Below, piece after piece: positions 42,179 to 52,979 of a stretch of DNA of 64,000 nucleotides (position 1 is its first letter; the number at the start of each line of letters is the position of its first letter). The DNA comes from an uncultured SAR86 cluster bacterium. Lineage in GTDB: Bacteria > Pseudomonadota > Gammaproteobacteria > Magnimaribacterales > D2472. The position numbers and the translations under genes are program-made. The DNA lies in assembly GCA_905181645.1 (NCBI GenBank), contig CAJIYN010000001.1, forward strand, positions 599,334 to 663,333, read 5' to 3'. The notes under the pieces are model-generated. The model was given only the letters and a program-made list of their open reading frames with translations. It ran no database searches and had not been told where the DNA came from.

Positions 42179-42844
42179 ATGCTTAAGTTAATTCTTAATC
42201 AATCAGTATTATTTAGCTTTTTAGTTTCTTTTTCCTTAGTCGCATTAGCGCAAGACTCCCAATCAACTGAATCTGATATATTATTTTTAAAGATTCAAGA
42301 GCTTGAGATGGAAATGGCTGATTTAAGAAATGAGGTAGAAGCTCAAAACTATTTACTCGAGAAGTTAATCAAAGAATCAGTAAAAAATGATGATAAACCT
42401 GCTGAAATTAAAAACATTGATTCCTCTATAGGCGATGAAGTTTACCGATTTGATGGAATCAATGATTCTAAAAGTATTAGTGAAATTTATAACGAAGCAG
42501 TTAGGTCTCTTGCAGACGAAGATTACGATTCAGCAAAAAAATTGTTCATGTATTTGATAAATAACTTTTCTGATCCAGATAAATTACCTTTATCTTTGTT
42601 TTGGTTAGGTGAAATTGAATTCTCTTCATCAAACTTTGAAGAGAGTAAGAAGCATTATATGCAATTAATTTCTTCCTTTGAAAATCACTGGAGAGTGCCT
42701 CTTGCTCATAAGAAAATTGGGGATATTTCCTTCAAACTTGGCAATATAAAAATGGCAAAACAAAAGTATCAATTTGTAATTCGTGAATTTCCTAATAATC
42801 CCGCATCATCTATGTCTTTGCAAAGTTTAGAAGATATGGAATAA
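42179..42844 (+). CDS. cpoB: Tol-Pal coordinator CpoB (YbgF)
   Basis: 221 residues, intact. Signal peptide MLKLILNQSVLFSFLVSFSLVALAQ, coiled coil ILFLKIQELEMEMADLRNEVEAQNYLLEKLI, then a TPR domain: ISEIYNEAVRSLADEDYDSAKKLFMYLINNFSDPDKLPLSLFWLGEIEFSSSNFEESKKHYMQLISSF and KKIGDISFKLGNIKMAKQKYQFVIREFPNNPAS. It coordinates outer-membrane constriction with PBP1B during division in the family. Last gene of the tol cluster. Confidence 0.93.
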   Translation: MLKLILNQSVLFSFLVSFSLVALAQDSQSTESDILFLKIQELEMEMADLRNEVEAQNYLLEKLIKESVKNDDKPAEIKNIDSSIGDEVYRFDGINDSKSISEIYNEAVRSLADEDYDSAKKLFMYLINNFSDPDKLPLSLFWLGEIEFSSSNFEESKKHYMQLISSFENHWRVPLAHKKIGDISFKLGNIKMAKQKYQFVIREFPNNPASSMSLQSLEDME

Positions 42845-42873
42845 TCACCACTTTTTATGACATGCTAAATCAA

Positions 42874-42949
42874 GGGTCGCTAGCTCAGTTGGTAGAGCAG
42901 TTGACTTTTAATCAATTGGTCACAGGTTCGAATCCTGTGCGACCCACCA
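42874..42949 (+). tRNA. tRNA-Lys (anticodon TTT)
   Basis: GGGTCGC acceptor strand pairs with GCGACCC; D-loop GCTCAGTTGGTAGAGC; anticodon arm GTTGA-CTTTTAA-TCAAT; T arm CACAGGTTCGAATCCTGTG; encoded CCA with discriminator A. 76 nt, cloverleaf complete and without indels. Confidence 0.97.
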
Positions 42950-43009
42950 TTTACAGCATAAAAATTTTCAATACTTTTTTAGCACCTTCATATCTAGAGA
43001 TAGACAGCT

Positions 43010-44214
43010 ATGATTAAGAGTAAAACTTTAACGCCACTTTTACTTGCAGGTGTTTTTTTCTTTTTTGTATTATCTTCCGAGATAATGTAAGGCCTGTTAG
43101 AAATGAAATGGCTGTATCAAATGTAGAAAATTTACCCTTATTATCCAAACAACAATTGGCCAACCAATTGATATTAATCCAGTTTATTCATGGCTGGCTT
43201 CTAGAAAAAATTTAAGGGGTGTTCTAATAGGCTGCTATTCTTTTTTTATTAGCAACTTACTTGGATTTATTATTTTATGGAAATTCTTTGATCTTTCATC
43301 ATCTATTGTTCTAAGTCAGATATTTTATATTTGGTGCAATGTGTATTCTTTTTTTGTTGTGTCTATATTTTGGGTTGTCATTATTAATTTGTTCAGAGGA
43401 GATAAAGACTAGAAATTTTTATGGAGTAATTATGGCTGGAGGCTCTATTGGTGCCTTAGTAGGATCCGAAATTTCAAAACGTTGTGTTATCTCATCTATT
43501 CTCATCTGGTTACTGTTGCCTTGTGTATTTTATTGTTTGCAGCTTTATAGCTCACAGAAGTATTTTTAGCAGTTATTGGATTACTACCACTGAAACTTGT
43601 ATTCATATTGCCTGTTTGTATACATTAAAAATGCTATTACAAAACAAGATATCAGATCAATTGCTATATATGTATGGCTATTTACTGGACTCATGACCGT
43701 TCATTGGATGACTGCGATATCTATTATTGATGCATGGTCGAGTAATTCAGTAGAAAGAATAGCTCTATTTGGTCAAATGGAGCAATTGGTAACAATCTTA
43801 ACTTTACCTACTCAATTGTTACTTACTTCAATTATTATTAATTTCTTAGGAGTTAAACGCATTCTATTTTTATATGGAGTAGTTTTTTTAATTGTTTTCT
43901 CTGCATATGCCATCTCGCCAACAATATCTATTGTAATATTTGCAACCGTATTTCTTAGATTATTTGAGTACGCTATAAATAAACCTACAAGAGAAATAGT
44001 ATTTAGCCATTTAAAAGAGAATGATCGATATAAATCTTCAGTCTTTATAGATACTTTTTGTTCAAGATTAGGCGATCTATCTGGTAGTTTGTTTATAACA
44101 TTTGGTAGTTTTATCGGGGTAGGTTTTTCTCTAATACCATTACTTGCTTTACCTATAACTGGTTTATTCTCTTATTTTGGTATCAAGATAGCCAAAGAAA
44201 CAAAAATTTATTGA
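43010..44214 (+). CDS. Polytopic membrane transporter (MFS or ATP/ADP-translocase-like), frameshifted
   Basis: MIKSKTLTPLLLAGVFFFFVLSS...VRPVRNEMAVSNVENLPLL, INPVYSWLASRKNLRGVLIGCYSFFISNLLGFIILWKFFD, IFYIWCNVYSFFVVSIFWVVIINLFRGDKTRNFYGVIMAGGSIGALVGSEISK, then the clean part ALFGQMEQLVTILTLPTQLLLTSIIINFLGVKRILFLYGVVFL...LFEYAINKPTREIVFSHLKENDRYKSSVFIDTFCSRLGDLSGSLFITFG. The RPVRxEM start and NKPTRE/DRYKxxVFIDT are typical of MFS proteins related to NTP/NDP exchangers. Frameshifts near 43085, 43150, 43325, 43480 and 43600. About 400 residues. Substrate unknown. Confidence 0.75.
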
Positions 44215-45638
44215 CCACGAAGTTCTTTAATAGATTTTCTGGTCGTATTAATTTTTGTAATTATAGATTCAGATACTTCAAAATTACTTTCAGTTAATTT
44301 AAGTGCAAATTGAAGTTGATTTAGAGCATCTTCATACTGACCAAGCAATAAATAGTATTCAGCTCTACTCTGATGGTAGCCAATAACATTCTTGCTATCT
44401 CTTTGGATCTCAGACAGATAAAGCCAAAGATATGGATCTGTATTCCTCCTTAAAAGTTGATCTCTAATTAACTCTTCAGCAGCAAAAAGTTTTTTGTCAT
44501 AAGCTAGAATTTTTGCCTTTAGGATTGTTAGTGGGTAATTTTTTGGAGAGATATTTAAAAAAATATTTACTATATTTAGAGCCTCTTTTGACTTACCTGC
44601 ATTTAGTAATATTTCTGCTTTAGTATTATTAAGAATTAAATTTTTGGGATTTTCGTCTATCAGTTTATCAATCTCTTTGAGACTATTTGTATGCTGGCCA
44701 CTCATCATATAAGCAATTGAAAGAGCATATCTATTTTCATTAGATGGATTTCTTCGATCAAGCTTTTCATTTTTCTTACAGAATTTAAAGGAATATTTTC
44801 ATATCTGATTTGAAGCCTTCCTCTAATAAATTGATAATTTAATGAATCTTTATTTTCGTATGGTGTTTCAACTTGATCAGCTGCATTAAAAGCATCCGCA
44901 ACTCTAGAAGAAGAAACTGGATGAGTTAAAAGAAACTCAGGAATTTTATCTCCAGCAAGTCTTCTAAGTTTTGCCATTTGTTCAAACATTTCACCCATAC
45001 TTGAAGGATCATAGTCAGCGTTAATGAGATTATTAAACCCAACTCTATCAGCCTCTCTTTCAAATAAGCGACTATACCGCAAGCTTTGCTGCTGAAGCAG
45101 CAGGTCCTATTGCCATTGCATTTGGATTATTGCTTATCAATGCGATGGCGATTGATGATGCCATTACCAAGGCGGAAGCTAGACTTGAATCCTTTGATTG
45201 CAAGACATTTCTAGCAAAATGTCTTTGACTTAAGTGAGCAAGTTCATGTGATAAAACGGATGCAAATTGTCCTTCATTCTGACTAGTCAATAACAAGCCA
45301 GTATTAACCCCAATAAACCCACCTGGTGCAGCAAATGCATTAACTCCCCGGTTCGCTACCATGAAAAATTTGAATGGCAAGCTAGGACGGTTGCTATACA
45401 TTACTAAACGTTGGCCCAACTTATTCAAATAACTATTTACTTATCCTTATTATTTTAAACTTGTTTTAAAAATTCATTGCCTATAATTTTTTCCTGGTCA
45501 GTTGAAACAACCCCTGAAACTCTATCCCCTAGTTCAGGTAATGATAAATTTATTGGGGTTGGTTTATTTGTAATATTGATGACGCCGCTTCTTAAAAAAA
45601 GAATGCACGGTATTCATTAAATTTTAAAAAATTTTCAT
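44208..45638 (-). CDS. bepA: Periplasmic M48 metalloprotease with TPR tail (BepA-like), frameshifted
   Basis: Outer-membrane protein quality-control protease. Minus strand: N-terminal INLSLPELGDRVSGVVSTDQEKIIGNEFLKQV (about 45430-45560) then LNKLGQRLVMYSNRPSLPFKFFMVANRGVNAFAAPGGFIGVNTGLLLTSQNEGQFASVLSHELAHLSQRHFARN with the zinc HELAH. YSRLFEREADRVGFNNLINADYDPSSMGEMFEQMAKLRR supplies the third ligand, LTHPVSSSRVADA follows, and a TPR-like C-terminus ends KINTTRKSIKELRGQ. Frameshifts near 44765, 45085, 45435 and 45600; the start (ATG at 45638 or 45617) and signal peptide are uncertain. Confidence 0.88.
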
Positions 45639-45771
45639 TCCCAATAAAACTAACACATATAGAGCTTATTAGGCTAATATAATTAAATAAATAGGCTTAA
45701 ATTATATATAATTATTGTTTGACAGTGATAAGTTTAAATAGTTTTCATGTTTATTGAATTTAAAAGGAATA

Positions 45772-46916
45772 ATGTCTTTTATGAGTGATCTATTAATAAG
45801 TAATGCGCTTTCGTTTATAGCCTTGGGTTTATTCGCGAGTATGGGATACTTTTTCTTTACTCAATCAGTTAAGAAAGTCTTTGTAAATGAAGAAACAATA
45901 GTCTTTTCCTTAGTTATATTGTTTGTTTTAGTACTGGTGAGCTTCTTTGGTTCAGTTTTAACACCATTCTTTATTAGTATAGTGGTTGCATATTTACTGG
46001 TAGGGCTTCAAAAAAAGATAGAATCTTTTAATATTTCATCAAATTCTTTTTTAATTTTAACTTATTTATTTTTCTTAGTTATAACGACTACTCTATTGGT
46101 ATACCTGATACCTCTAATTTATCAGCAGCTTCAAGCTCTTGTTTTAGAATCACCAAGGTTAATTAATGAACTTATTGGTTTCGTTGCAGCTCTTCCAACC
46201 TCATACCCAGATCTTATTTCTTCAGAGCAGATTTCTATATTCTTTCAAGCAGTATCGTCTGAGCTATCATCTATAACTCAGAATCTAGTTAAGTCATCAA
46301 TATCAGGGATTCAAAGTACTATTACAATTCTTTTATACATAATACTTTTTCCAATCTTGGTGTATTTTTTCTTATTTGATAGAAAAAATATAATAAATAG
46401 CTTCATGGCTATTATTCCAGGTGAAAGAAAAATGCTTTCTAACGTTTGGTTTGAAATGGACAATCAATTAAGTAACTATGTAAGAGGAAAAACAATTGAA
46501 ATATTAATAGTTGCTGTTGCTTCAGCAATTATCTTTGCTTCTTTAGGTTTAAATTACACAGCTCTTCTATCTGTCCTTGTTGGCGTTTCTGTATTGATAC
46601 CATATGTTGGAGCTTTTTTAGTTACTATTCCAGTTCTTGTAGTTGGCTTAATACAATTTGGTCTCTCAGCAGATTTTTAATATAAAATACCAACCTTTAT
46701 ATACTTCTCGATGGAAATTTATTGGTGCCTTTAATATTTTCTGATGCAGTAAAACTTCATCCAGTAATTATAATATTAGCAGTATTTATTTTTGGGAGCA
46801 TGTTCGGTTTTTGGGGAGTATTTTTAGCAATACCAATAGCAACTTTTATTAAAGCTATTTGGAATGCATGGCCATCACAAGCTTTAATTTATTTAGATAG
46901 ATTTAATTACTTCTAA
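45772..46916 (+). CDS. AI-2E family (PerM/YhhT-type) membrane protein (one frameshift)
   Basis: Start taken at ATG 45772 behind AAAAGGAAT rather than the upstream TTG. About eight membrane helices: [174 protein letters not shown]. After a shift near 46675: [46 protein letters not shown]. Matches PF01594. Transported substrate not predictable. Confidence 0.9.
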
Positions 46917-47356
46917 AACTTCTTCAACATGACCTTTGACTTTGACTGCTCTCCACTCGTTAATAACTTTACCTTCTGTATTAATAATAAAGGTGCTTCT
47001 GTCAACGCCAATATACTCTCTTCCATACATAGATTTAAGTTTCATGACATCAAATGCCTTGCAAACTTTTTCGTCTGGATCTGATAAAAGCTCGAATGGA
47101 AAATCTGCACTATAAATTTACTAGCAGAAAAAACAGGTTCAAAAGTAATTGCTGCTGATGCTACAAATTTAGATGATTTAAATTCTTTATATGAATCTAA
47201 TCTTTCATCTTTTGTTGTGCATCCCGGAGTACTATCTTTTGGATAAAAGTAAATTACTACATTTTTACCTAAAAAATCTTCTGATGATATGTTTTTGCCA
47301 CCGGTAGATTCAGCAGTAAATTTTGGACATTTTTTTCCTAATATTTTTTTTGTCAT
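46893..47356 (-). CDS. bcp: Thiol peroxidase Bcp/PrxQ, patched
   Basis: Minus strand: [62 protein letters not shown] has the peroxidatic Cys (PGCTT). Bases about 47110-47185 are a plus-strand foreign patch. The C-terminal half [69 protein letters not shown] continues to a stop at 46893-46895. It converges on the gene before it, overlapping by about 24 bases. The ORF-track protein ending HLMS runs through the patch in the wrong frame. Confidence 0.92.
47110..47185 (+). other. Foreign patch: Rossmann-type fragment inside bcp (opposite strand)
   Basis: Plus strand reads [24 protein letters not shown], like the nucleotide-binding segment of short-chain dehydrogenases (cofactor strand VIAADxTxxDDL). 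It replaces the middle of the minus-strand peroxiredoxin. Confidence 0.5.
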
Positions 47357-47421
47357 TTTTTTTCCTTAATTGTTAGTATAAAAATAGTGTATAGTCCTAT
47401 TTTTTACTGAAATAATTATTC

Positions 47422-48299
47422 ATGCAAGCCCTTAAAGGAAGTTTAGTAGCATTAGTTACTCCCTTATCGTCAAACGACGAGGTGGATTATATAGCTCTTA
47501 AAAAGCTTGTAACATGGCATATTGATCAAGGAACTCATGGTATCGTTTCAGTGGGAACTACTGGCGAAGCTCCAACATTAAGTCCAAAAGAGCATGCTGG
47601 AGTAATAACCAAAACAATTGAATACGTTAATGGAGCAATTCCAGTTATAGCTGGAACTGGGGGAAATTCTACCCATGAATCTATTGCTTTAACCAAACTG
47701 CTGCATCACTAGGTGCTGACTTTGCTTTAATAGTTACTCCTTATTACAATAAACCAACTCAAGAAGGTTTATATCAACATATTATATGAAGATTGCTGAT
47801 TCTGTAGAAATACCTCAAATTTTATATAATGTTCCATCAAGAACTGCTTGTGATATGCATCCCAAAACCGTAGACATCCTTTCTAGCCATAAAAACATAG
47901 TAGGAATAAAAGAGGCTGTAGATGATATGGCTAGAATTAAAGAATTAGTAGATATCTCTAAGAATTCAGAAGGTAATTTTTATATATATTCGGGTGATGA
48001 TCCATGGTTTTGATAGACAAGAAGATATACTCCTAATCAATACTGAGAAAGATCATTTTATGAGTAATAAAGAAAAATATATGATAAATAATAATTTTAT
48101 TAAGGAAGAGATTGTCCCCGGGTTGGGCCATATACCTTTTATATCTGGAAGTTTTGTCGAGTCAAACCCAATGCCAATAAAGTGGATTATGTATAAACTT
48201 AATAAAATTGAAAATAATATAAGACTACCTTTAATTAATCTTAATGAAACTTTTCATGAACAGATCGAATTTTTATTGTTAAAATTAAAATTATTATGA
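47422..48299 (+). CDS. dapA: 4-hydroxy-tetrahydrodipicolinate synthase DapA, patched
   Basis: Lysine/diaminopimelate pathway aldolase. [140 protein letters not shown] (Schiff-base Lys) and FYIYSGDD. Frameshifts near 47700 and 47785. From about 48000 to 48148 an alpha/beta-hydrolase fragment replaces the native LEGAKGVISVTAN segment. The true C-terminus [41 protein letters not shown] follows. The stop overlaps the bamC ATG. Confidence 0.93.
48000..48148 (+). other. Foreign patch: alpha/beta-hydrolase C-terminal fragment inside dapA
   Basis: Reads [46 protein letters not shown]. The [11 protein letters not shown] and VPGLGHIP elements carry the Asp and His positions of alpha/beta-hydrolases. 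It begins just after SGDD of DapA and ends just before SGSFVESNP. Confidence 0.7.
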
Positions 48300-49276
48300 A
48301 AAACACATCTCAACTATTATTAGCAATCTTTTTTATTCATTCATGTTCTTATTTGACTGGCCCTGAAGGGATGTTTCCAGAAACTAAATATGATTTTTTA
48401 GAAGAAGAGCTTGCACCTAACTTAAATATTCCTGAGTCGCTCAACGATATTAGCAAAGACAATCATTATCCAATAGATGAAATACTCTCAGGAGTTACCT
48501 CTAAAGATGTTCCTAAGCCTAGACAGGTATTTTCTTCTGGAGGAGCTTCAGAAGTTCAGTTAAGAAGATTAGGAGAATTAATGTGGATCTATGTTGAAAC
48601 TCTTCCTTCGACCGCCTGGCCTATATCAAAAAATTATTGGGAAGCATCTACTTACGAGATCCTCTCAGCAGACGCAGAAGCTGGTGTTATAAAAATTAAA
48701 TATGATGAGAGTTCTAGTCTCGAAATGACTGTTGAGCATGGAATTAAAGAAGCATCAACTGAGATTTTCTTAAAGCAATTAAACAAAGATAATGAAAATA
48801 TTACCGAGGTTGAGTCAATAAAGCCAGAGCTTCAAATGATTGTTGATTACTTAGCAGCATCAGTTGAAAATTTTTCAGGTACATCACTTGCAGCACAAAG
48901 TCTGAACGAAAATAAAAAAGCAAGAATATTTACCCAAGATAATCAAACTGTAATTGAGCTTGATTTATCATATCAAAGAGCCTGGTCTTCAGTCAGTAGA
49001 GCCTTAACAGCTGGCAAAATTGTTACAAATGACAGAAATAGAGATGAAGGAATTTTCTACGTTAGTTACGCTAGCGAAACTAATCCTGGATTCTTTTCTT
49101 TTTTATCTTTTGGTAAAGAGGAAAATGAAGAAGGTCTTATTCTTGGTGAAGAAGCTGCATTTGAAATTCAGGTCAAATCAAGTGGAGTAAAAACTATTAT
49201 TACTGCTAAAGCCTTAAACGGTAGCATCGAAGATGCTGAAACATTACTTTCTAAAATAAATGAATCATTAAGCTAA
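48296..49276 (+). CDS. bamC: Outer-membrane assembly lipoprotein BamC
   Basis: 326 residues, intact. Lipobox in [31 protein letters not shown]. Two helix-grip domains follow: [50 protein letters not shown] and [43 protein letters not shown]. dapA-bamC-purC is the usual gammaproteobacterial order. Overlaps dapA by 4 bases and shares its last base with the purC ATG. Confidence 0.93.
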   Translation: MKNTSQLLLAIFFIHSCSYLTGPEGMFPETKYDFLEEELAPNLNIPESLNDISKDNHYPIDEILSGVTSKDVPKPRQVFSSGGASEVQLRRLGELMWIYVETLPSTAWPISKNYWEASTYEILSADAEAGVIKIKYDESSSLEMTVEHGIKEASTEIFLKQLNKDNENITEVESIKPELQMIVDYLAASVENFSGTSLAAQSLNENKKARIFTQDNQTVIELDLSYQRAWSSVSRALTAGKIVTNDRNRDEGIFYVSYASETNPGFFSFLSFGKEENEEGLILGEEAAFEIQVKSSGVKTIITAKALNGSIEDAETLLSKINESLS

Positions 49277-49994
49277 TGAATAAAATAGATGAAATAACTG
49301 CTGGAAAAGCAAAGTCTTTATTCACCACAGATAATTCTGATCAACTTATAATGCATTTCAGAGATGACACTTCTGCATTTGATGGTAAAAAGAAAGAAGC
49401 TTTCTTGGAAAAGGCTCGGTTAATAATCAATTTAATGCCTTTATAATGGATCATCTTGAAGCTAAAGGTATAGCTACTCATCATATAGAAGTATTAAATT
49501 CAACAGATTCATTGGTTCATAAATTAGAAATGTTTCCTATTGAATGTGTTGTTAGAAATAGAGCTACAGGCTCTCATATGTAGAAGACTTGGAACAGAAG
49601 ATGGTTTAATTCTTGAAGAACCATTATTTGAATTTTTCTTAAAAGATGATGATCTAGGTGACCCTTTAATAAAGAGGAGCATATATTATCCTTTGGGTGG
49701 GCTGCTGCAGAAAATATTATAGAAATGAAAGAGATAACTTTAAAGATTAATGAAATACTTTCTAAGCTTTTCTTGAATAGCAACTTAATTTTAGTTGATT
49801 TTAAAGTTGAATTTGGAATATGTGATGGAAAACTTCTACTTGCGGATGAATTTACTCCAGATGGATGCAGACTCTGGGATACCGAAACGCTAGCGAAAAT
49901 GGATAAAGATAGATTTAGGCAAGGCCTAGGCGATGTTGTTGAATCTTATCATCAAGTTGCAGATAGATTAGGCATGAATATTAAACTTGACTAA
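49276..49994 (+). CDS. purC: SAICAR synthase PurC, frameshifted
   Basis: Purine biosynthesis step 7. [46 protein letters not shown]; shift near 49415; [54 protein letters not shown]; shift near 49577; [41 protein letters not shown]; shift near 49690; [84 protein letters not shown]. About 238 residues, full length once the indels are closed. Confidence 0.94.
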
Positions 49995-50020
49995 ATAAGT
50001 CAGGTATTTATAATTGGCGC

Positions 50021-50452
50021 GTGAAACTCACCACCAGAAGCAAATATGCTGTAAATGCGCTAACCGAACTCTGTACACTTCAGAATGACGGACCAGTAGC
50101 ACTTTCAGATATATCCATCCGTCAAAATATTGAAATAACATATCTTGAGCAGTTATTTAGAAAGCTAAGAATTGCTGGAATTGTAGAGAGTGTTAGAGGT
50201 AGAAAAGGTGGCTATGTGTATGCTAAAGATCCATTGTTAGTATCTATAAAAGATATTATGGATGCCGTTGATGAAGATTTAGATGCAACAAGCTGTAATG
50301 GCTCATCTTCTTGTCACCATGGAAAAAGGTGTAATGCCCATAATCTCTGGAGTGAGTTAAATGAAGTTGTTGATTCATTTTTAAGCAATGTAACAATTTC
50401 ACATTTAATACAAAATGATAATTCTCATATTCAAGTTAAGGAGATAATTTGA
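50021..50452 (+). CDS. iscR: Fe-S cluster regulator IscR
   Basis: Rrf2-family repressor of the isc operon, 143 residues, intact, GTG start. Winged helix [71 protein letters not shown]. Cluster ligands [16 protein letters not shown] reproduce the C-x5-C-x5-C-x2-H pattern of IscR, so Fe-S sensing is expected. It overlaps iscS by 4 bases; the promoter should lie in the 26 bases before 50021 or within purC. Confidence 0.95.
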   Translation: MKLTTRSKYAVNALTELCTLQNDGPVALSDISIRQNIEITYLEQLFRKLRIAGIVESVRGRKGGYVYAKDPLLVSIKDIMDAVDEDLDATSCNGSSSCHHGKRCNAHNLWSELNEVVDSFLSNVTISHLIQNDNSHIQVKEII

Positions 50453-51627
50453 TGAAAGCAGTAAATGAACCAACAATATATTTAGATTATGCTTCTACAA
50501 CTCCTGTAGATCCAAGAGTTGCAAGTAAGATGATGGAATATCTTACTCCTAAAGGGGAGTTTGGAAATCCAGCTTCAAGATCTCATCGTTATGGATGGGC
50601 TGCAGATGAAGCTGTCGAGGAAGCGAGATCTCATGTTGCAAATCTTGTTAATTGTGATCCAAGAGAGATAGTTTGGACTTCTGGTGCTACTGAAGCAGAT
50701 AACTTAGCGATTAAAGGAGTAGCAAGATTTTATAAATCTAAAGGAAATCATATTATTACCTCTAAAATTGAGCATAAGGCTGTTTTAGATACAGCAAGAT
50801 ACAAGATGCCTATCACTATAAAAACATCTTTAAATGGACAATTATTACACCAGAAGCAATACCATAACAAGATAGCCAATCATGTTATTTTCAATGGGAA
50901 AACTGAATACGATTATGAAATTTGGAAAATGAATACATTAGAAAAAAACAAAGATATTTGGACAGGTCTTCAAAGAAAACTTTGGAACACAGCTATTAAC
51001 GATGTTTCCTCCTTGCTAAATTCTGAAATTGGTTATCCTAAGAAAACAGAAAACACAGAAATATATATGGTTAAAAAATTTCAAGATTATTCTTACGAAA
51101 AATTATTATCTGCTCTTAATTAGAGGTATGCGATCAGGTACGCTAGCAACTCATCAGATTGTAGGTATGGGTGAAGCATTTAGAATTGCACAACAAGAAA
51201 TGAGCAGTGATTTGGTAAAGATTAGTAATTTTCATGAAAAATTTCTAAAAGAAGCTATGAAAATAGAGCACGCATACATCAATGGTGATGTTAATAACAA
51301 GGTGCCAAATATATTAAATATCAGTTTTAATTTTGTAGAAGGAGAATCTTTATAATGGGTTTAAAAGATATTGCCGTTTCTTCAGGATCAGCATGCACCT
51401 CGGCAAGCCTTGAACCTTCTTATGTTTTAAGGGCATTAGGAAGAAAAGATGAATTAGCTCATAGTTCTATTAGGTTTTCATTTGGAAGATTTACAGAAGA
51501 AGCTGAAGTACAAAGAACAATAGAGATTTTGGGCAATGTAGTTGAAAGACTAAGGGAATTATCTCCTCTATGGGAAATGCATTTAGATGGCATAGATCTT
51601 GATGCAGTAGAGTGGGATACACATTAA
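50449..51627 (+). CDS. iscS: Cysteine desulfurase IscS with about 330 bases of its core replaced
   Basis: PLP enzyme giving sulfur for Fe-S clusters and tRNA thiolation. N-terminal [87 protein letters not shown]...[16 protein letters not shown] and C-terminal [26 protein letters not shown]...[39 protein letters not shown] are canonical, with the sulfur-carrying Cys. Between about 50805 and 51120 the sequence is not IscS, so the PLP lysine (SGHKxYGPKG) is missing. A further frameshift lies near 51353. Confidence 0.93.
50805..51120 (+). other. Foreign patch of unknown origin inside iscS
   Basis: In frame with the iscS N-terminus it reads [105 protein letters not shown], ending in a stop. Rich in Asn and Lys and aromatic residues, with no motif I recognise; phage-like or a hypothetical protein. 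It is the longest patch and takes the place of about 400 bases of iscS. Confidence 0.65.
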
Positions 51628-51648
51628 AAATACGTATAGGAGTATAAA

Positions 51649-52052
51649 ATGGCATATAGCAAAAAAGTAGTAGATAAGTTTGAGAATACTTTAAATAATC
51701 CTCAAGCATTTAAAGTTGGAAAATTTGATCCAAAAGAAGTTAATGTTGGAACTGGAATGGTTGGTGCGCCAGCATGTGGTGACGTAATGAAACTTCAAAT
51801 AAAATGTGAACAAAAGGGCAATACACATATTATTAAAGATGTTAAGTTTAAAACTTACGGTTGCGGATCAGCTATCGCATCATCTTCACTTTTAACCGAA
51901 TGCTTATAGGTAAGACTCTGGAAGAGGCTAAAGAGATTAAAAATAAAGAAATAGTTGATGCTTTAGAGTCACCTCCTATAAAAATTCATTGCTCAGTATT
52001 AGCTGAGGATTCTATTAAGCAAGCTATTCAAGATTTTGAATCAAAACAATAA
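51649..52052 (+). CDS. iscU: Fe-S scaffold protein IscU (one frameshift)
   Basis: MAYSKKVVDKFENTLNNPQAFKVGKFDPKEVNVGTGMVGAPACGDVMKLQIKCEQKGNTHIIKDVKFKTYGCGSAIASSSLLTE, then a shift near 51900 to GKTLEEAKEIKNKEIVDALESPPIKIHCSVLAEDSIKQAIQDFESK. The three cluster cysteines (APACGD, YGCGSA, IHCSVLAED) and the LPPVK-type site (here SPPIK), where HscA would bind, are visible. A strong RBS (TAGGAG) precedes it. Confidence 0.95.
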
Positions 52053-52061
52053 ATTATTTAG

Positions 52062-52395
52062 ATGGAAATTTTTAAATCAACTGAACTTAACTTCTCTGAT
52101 AGGGCTATAGAGCATTTCACAAAAAGCTTAGACAAAAGAGGAAATGGTCTTGGTATTCAAATAGGAGTTAGAAAAGCAGGTTGCTCAGGATATGAGTACT
52201 TTTTTGATTTTGTTGATGAAGTAAAAGTAGATGATACTATTTTTGAAAAAAATGGGTGTAAAATATAAAATAATTGATGGATATATAAAAGGTAGCTTGG
52301 TTGATTACTCTGAAGACGGCTTAAATAAAGGAATCAAGTTTGAAAACCCTAACGCAAAAGCTGTTTGCGGTTGTGGGGAAAGTTTCACCATATAA
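52062..52395 (+). CDS. iscA: Fe-S assembly protein IscA (one frameshift)
   Basis: A-type carrier. LNFSDRAIEHFTKSLDKRGNGLGIQIGVRKAGCSGYEYFFDFVDEVKVDDTIFEKNG; shift near 52257; KYKIIDGYIKGSLVDYSEDGLNKGIKFENPNAKAVCGCGESFTI. The three conserved cysteines (GCSG and CGCG) are present. About 111 residues. fdx follows directly after 3 bases; hscB and hscA, normally between them, are not there. Confidence 0.94.
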
Positions 52396-52398
52396 GCT

Positions 52399-52737
52399 AT
52401 GGCAAAAATAAAAATTTGGCCTCATGAGGAGCTTTGCCCTAATGGAGCAAATATTGAAAGTCTACCAGAAGAAACTATCTGTGAGGCTGCATTAAGGCAG
52501 GGGATTAGAATAGAGCATGCTTGTGAGAAATCATGTGCCTGCACCACTTGTCATGTCGTTGTGCGTGAAGGCTTTGATTCAATGATTGAATCTGATGAAT
52601 TAGAAGATGACATGTTAGATAAGGCTTGGGGTTTAGAGCCAGACTCTAGACTCAGTTGTCAGGCGGTTATTGCCGAAGACAATTTAGTAGTGGAAATTCC
52701 AAAGTACAATATTAATATGGTTTCAGAGGATCACTGA
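52399..52737 (+). CDS. fdx: [2Fe-2S] ferredoxin Fdx of the isc system
   Basis: 112 residues, intact. MAKIKIWPHEELCPNGANIESLPEETICEAALRQGIRIEHACEKSCACTTCHVVVREGFDSMIESDELEDDMLDKAWGLEPDSRLSCQAVIAEDNLVVEIPKYNIN. Cysteines in CEKSCACTTC and LSCQ bind the cluster. Overlaps iscX by one base. Confidence 0.96.
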   Translation: MAKIKIWPHEELCPNGANIESLPEETICEAALRQGIRIEHACEKSCACTTCHVVVREGFDSMIESDELEDDMLDKAWGLEPDSRLSCQAVIAEDNLVVEIPKYNINMVSEDH

Positions 52738-52940
52738 TGAATGAATTAGATTGGCTTGATATAAATGATATAGCTATTGAGCTATATGATAATTTTCCTG
52801 ATATCGATCCACAGTGGATTAGTTTTCCAGATCTTCATAGAAAAGTATGCGAATTAGAGGGTTTTAATGGAGATCCAGCTAAATCAAATGAACAAATTCT
52901 TGAAGCAATTCAGATGACATGGATAGAAGAATTTAAATAA
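52737..52940 (+). CDS. iscX: Fe-S assembly regulator IscX
   Basis: 67 residues, intact. WLDINDIAIELYDNFPDIDPQWISFPDLHRKVCELEGFNGDPAKSNEQILEAIQMTWIEE is the acidic IscX/YfhJ family, which binds IscS and iron. Its presence supports a gammaproteobacterial isc operon even though hscBA is absent. Confidence 0.95.
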   Translation: MNELDWLDINDIAIELYDNFPDIDPQWISFPDLHRKVCELEGFNGDPAKSNEQILEAIQMTWIEEFK

Positions 52941-52979
52941 GTCTCCTATAATAGCGAAAATTTTTTAATAAGGATTAAT

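Noticed and set aside
45639-45771. Consensus promoter for the AI-2E family gene at TTGACA 45719
   Set aside because: No acceptable -10 element lies 15-19 bases downstream, so only an unspecified divergent promoter region can be inferred.
50021-51627. True inactivation of iscS in this organism
   Set aside because: IscR, IscU, IscA, Fdx and IscX are retained and IscS is needed for all; a patch artefact is far more likely.
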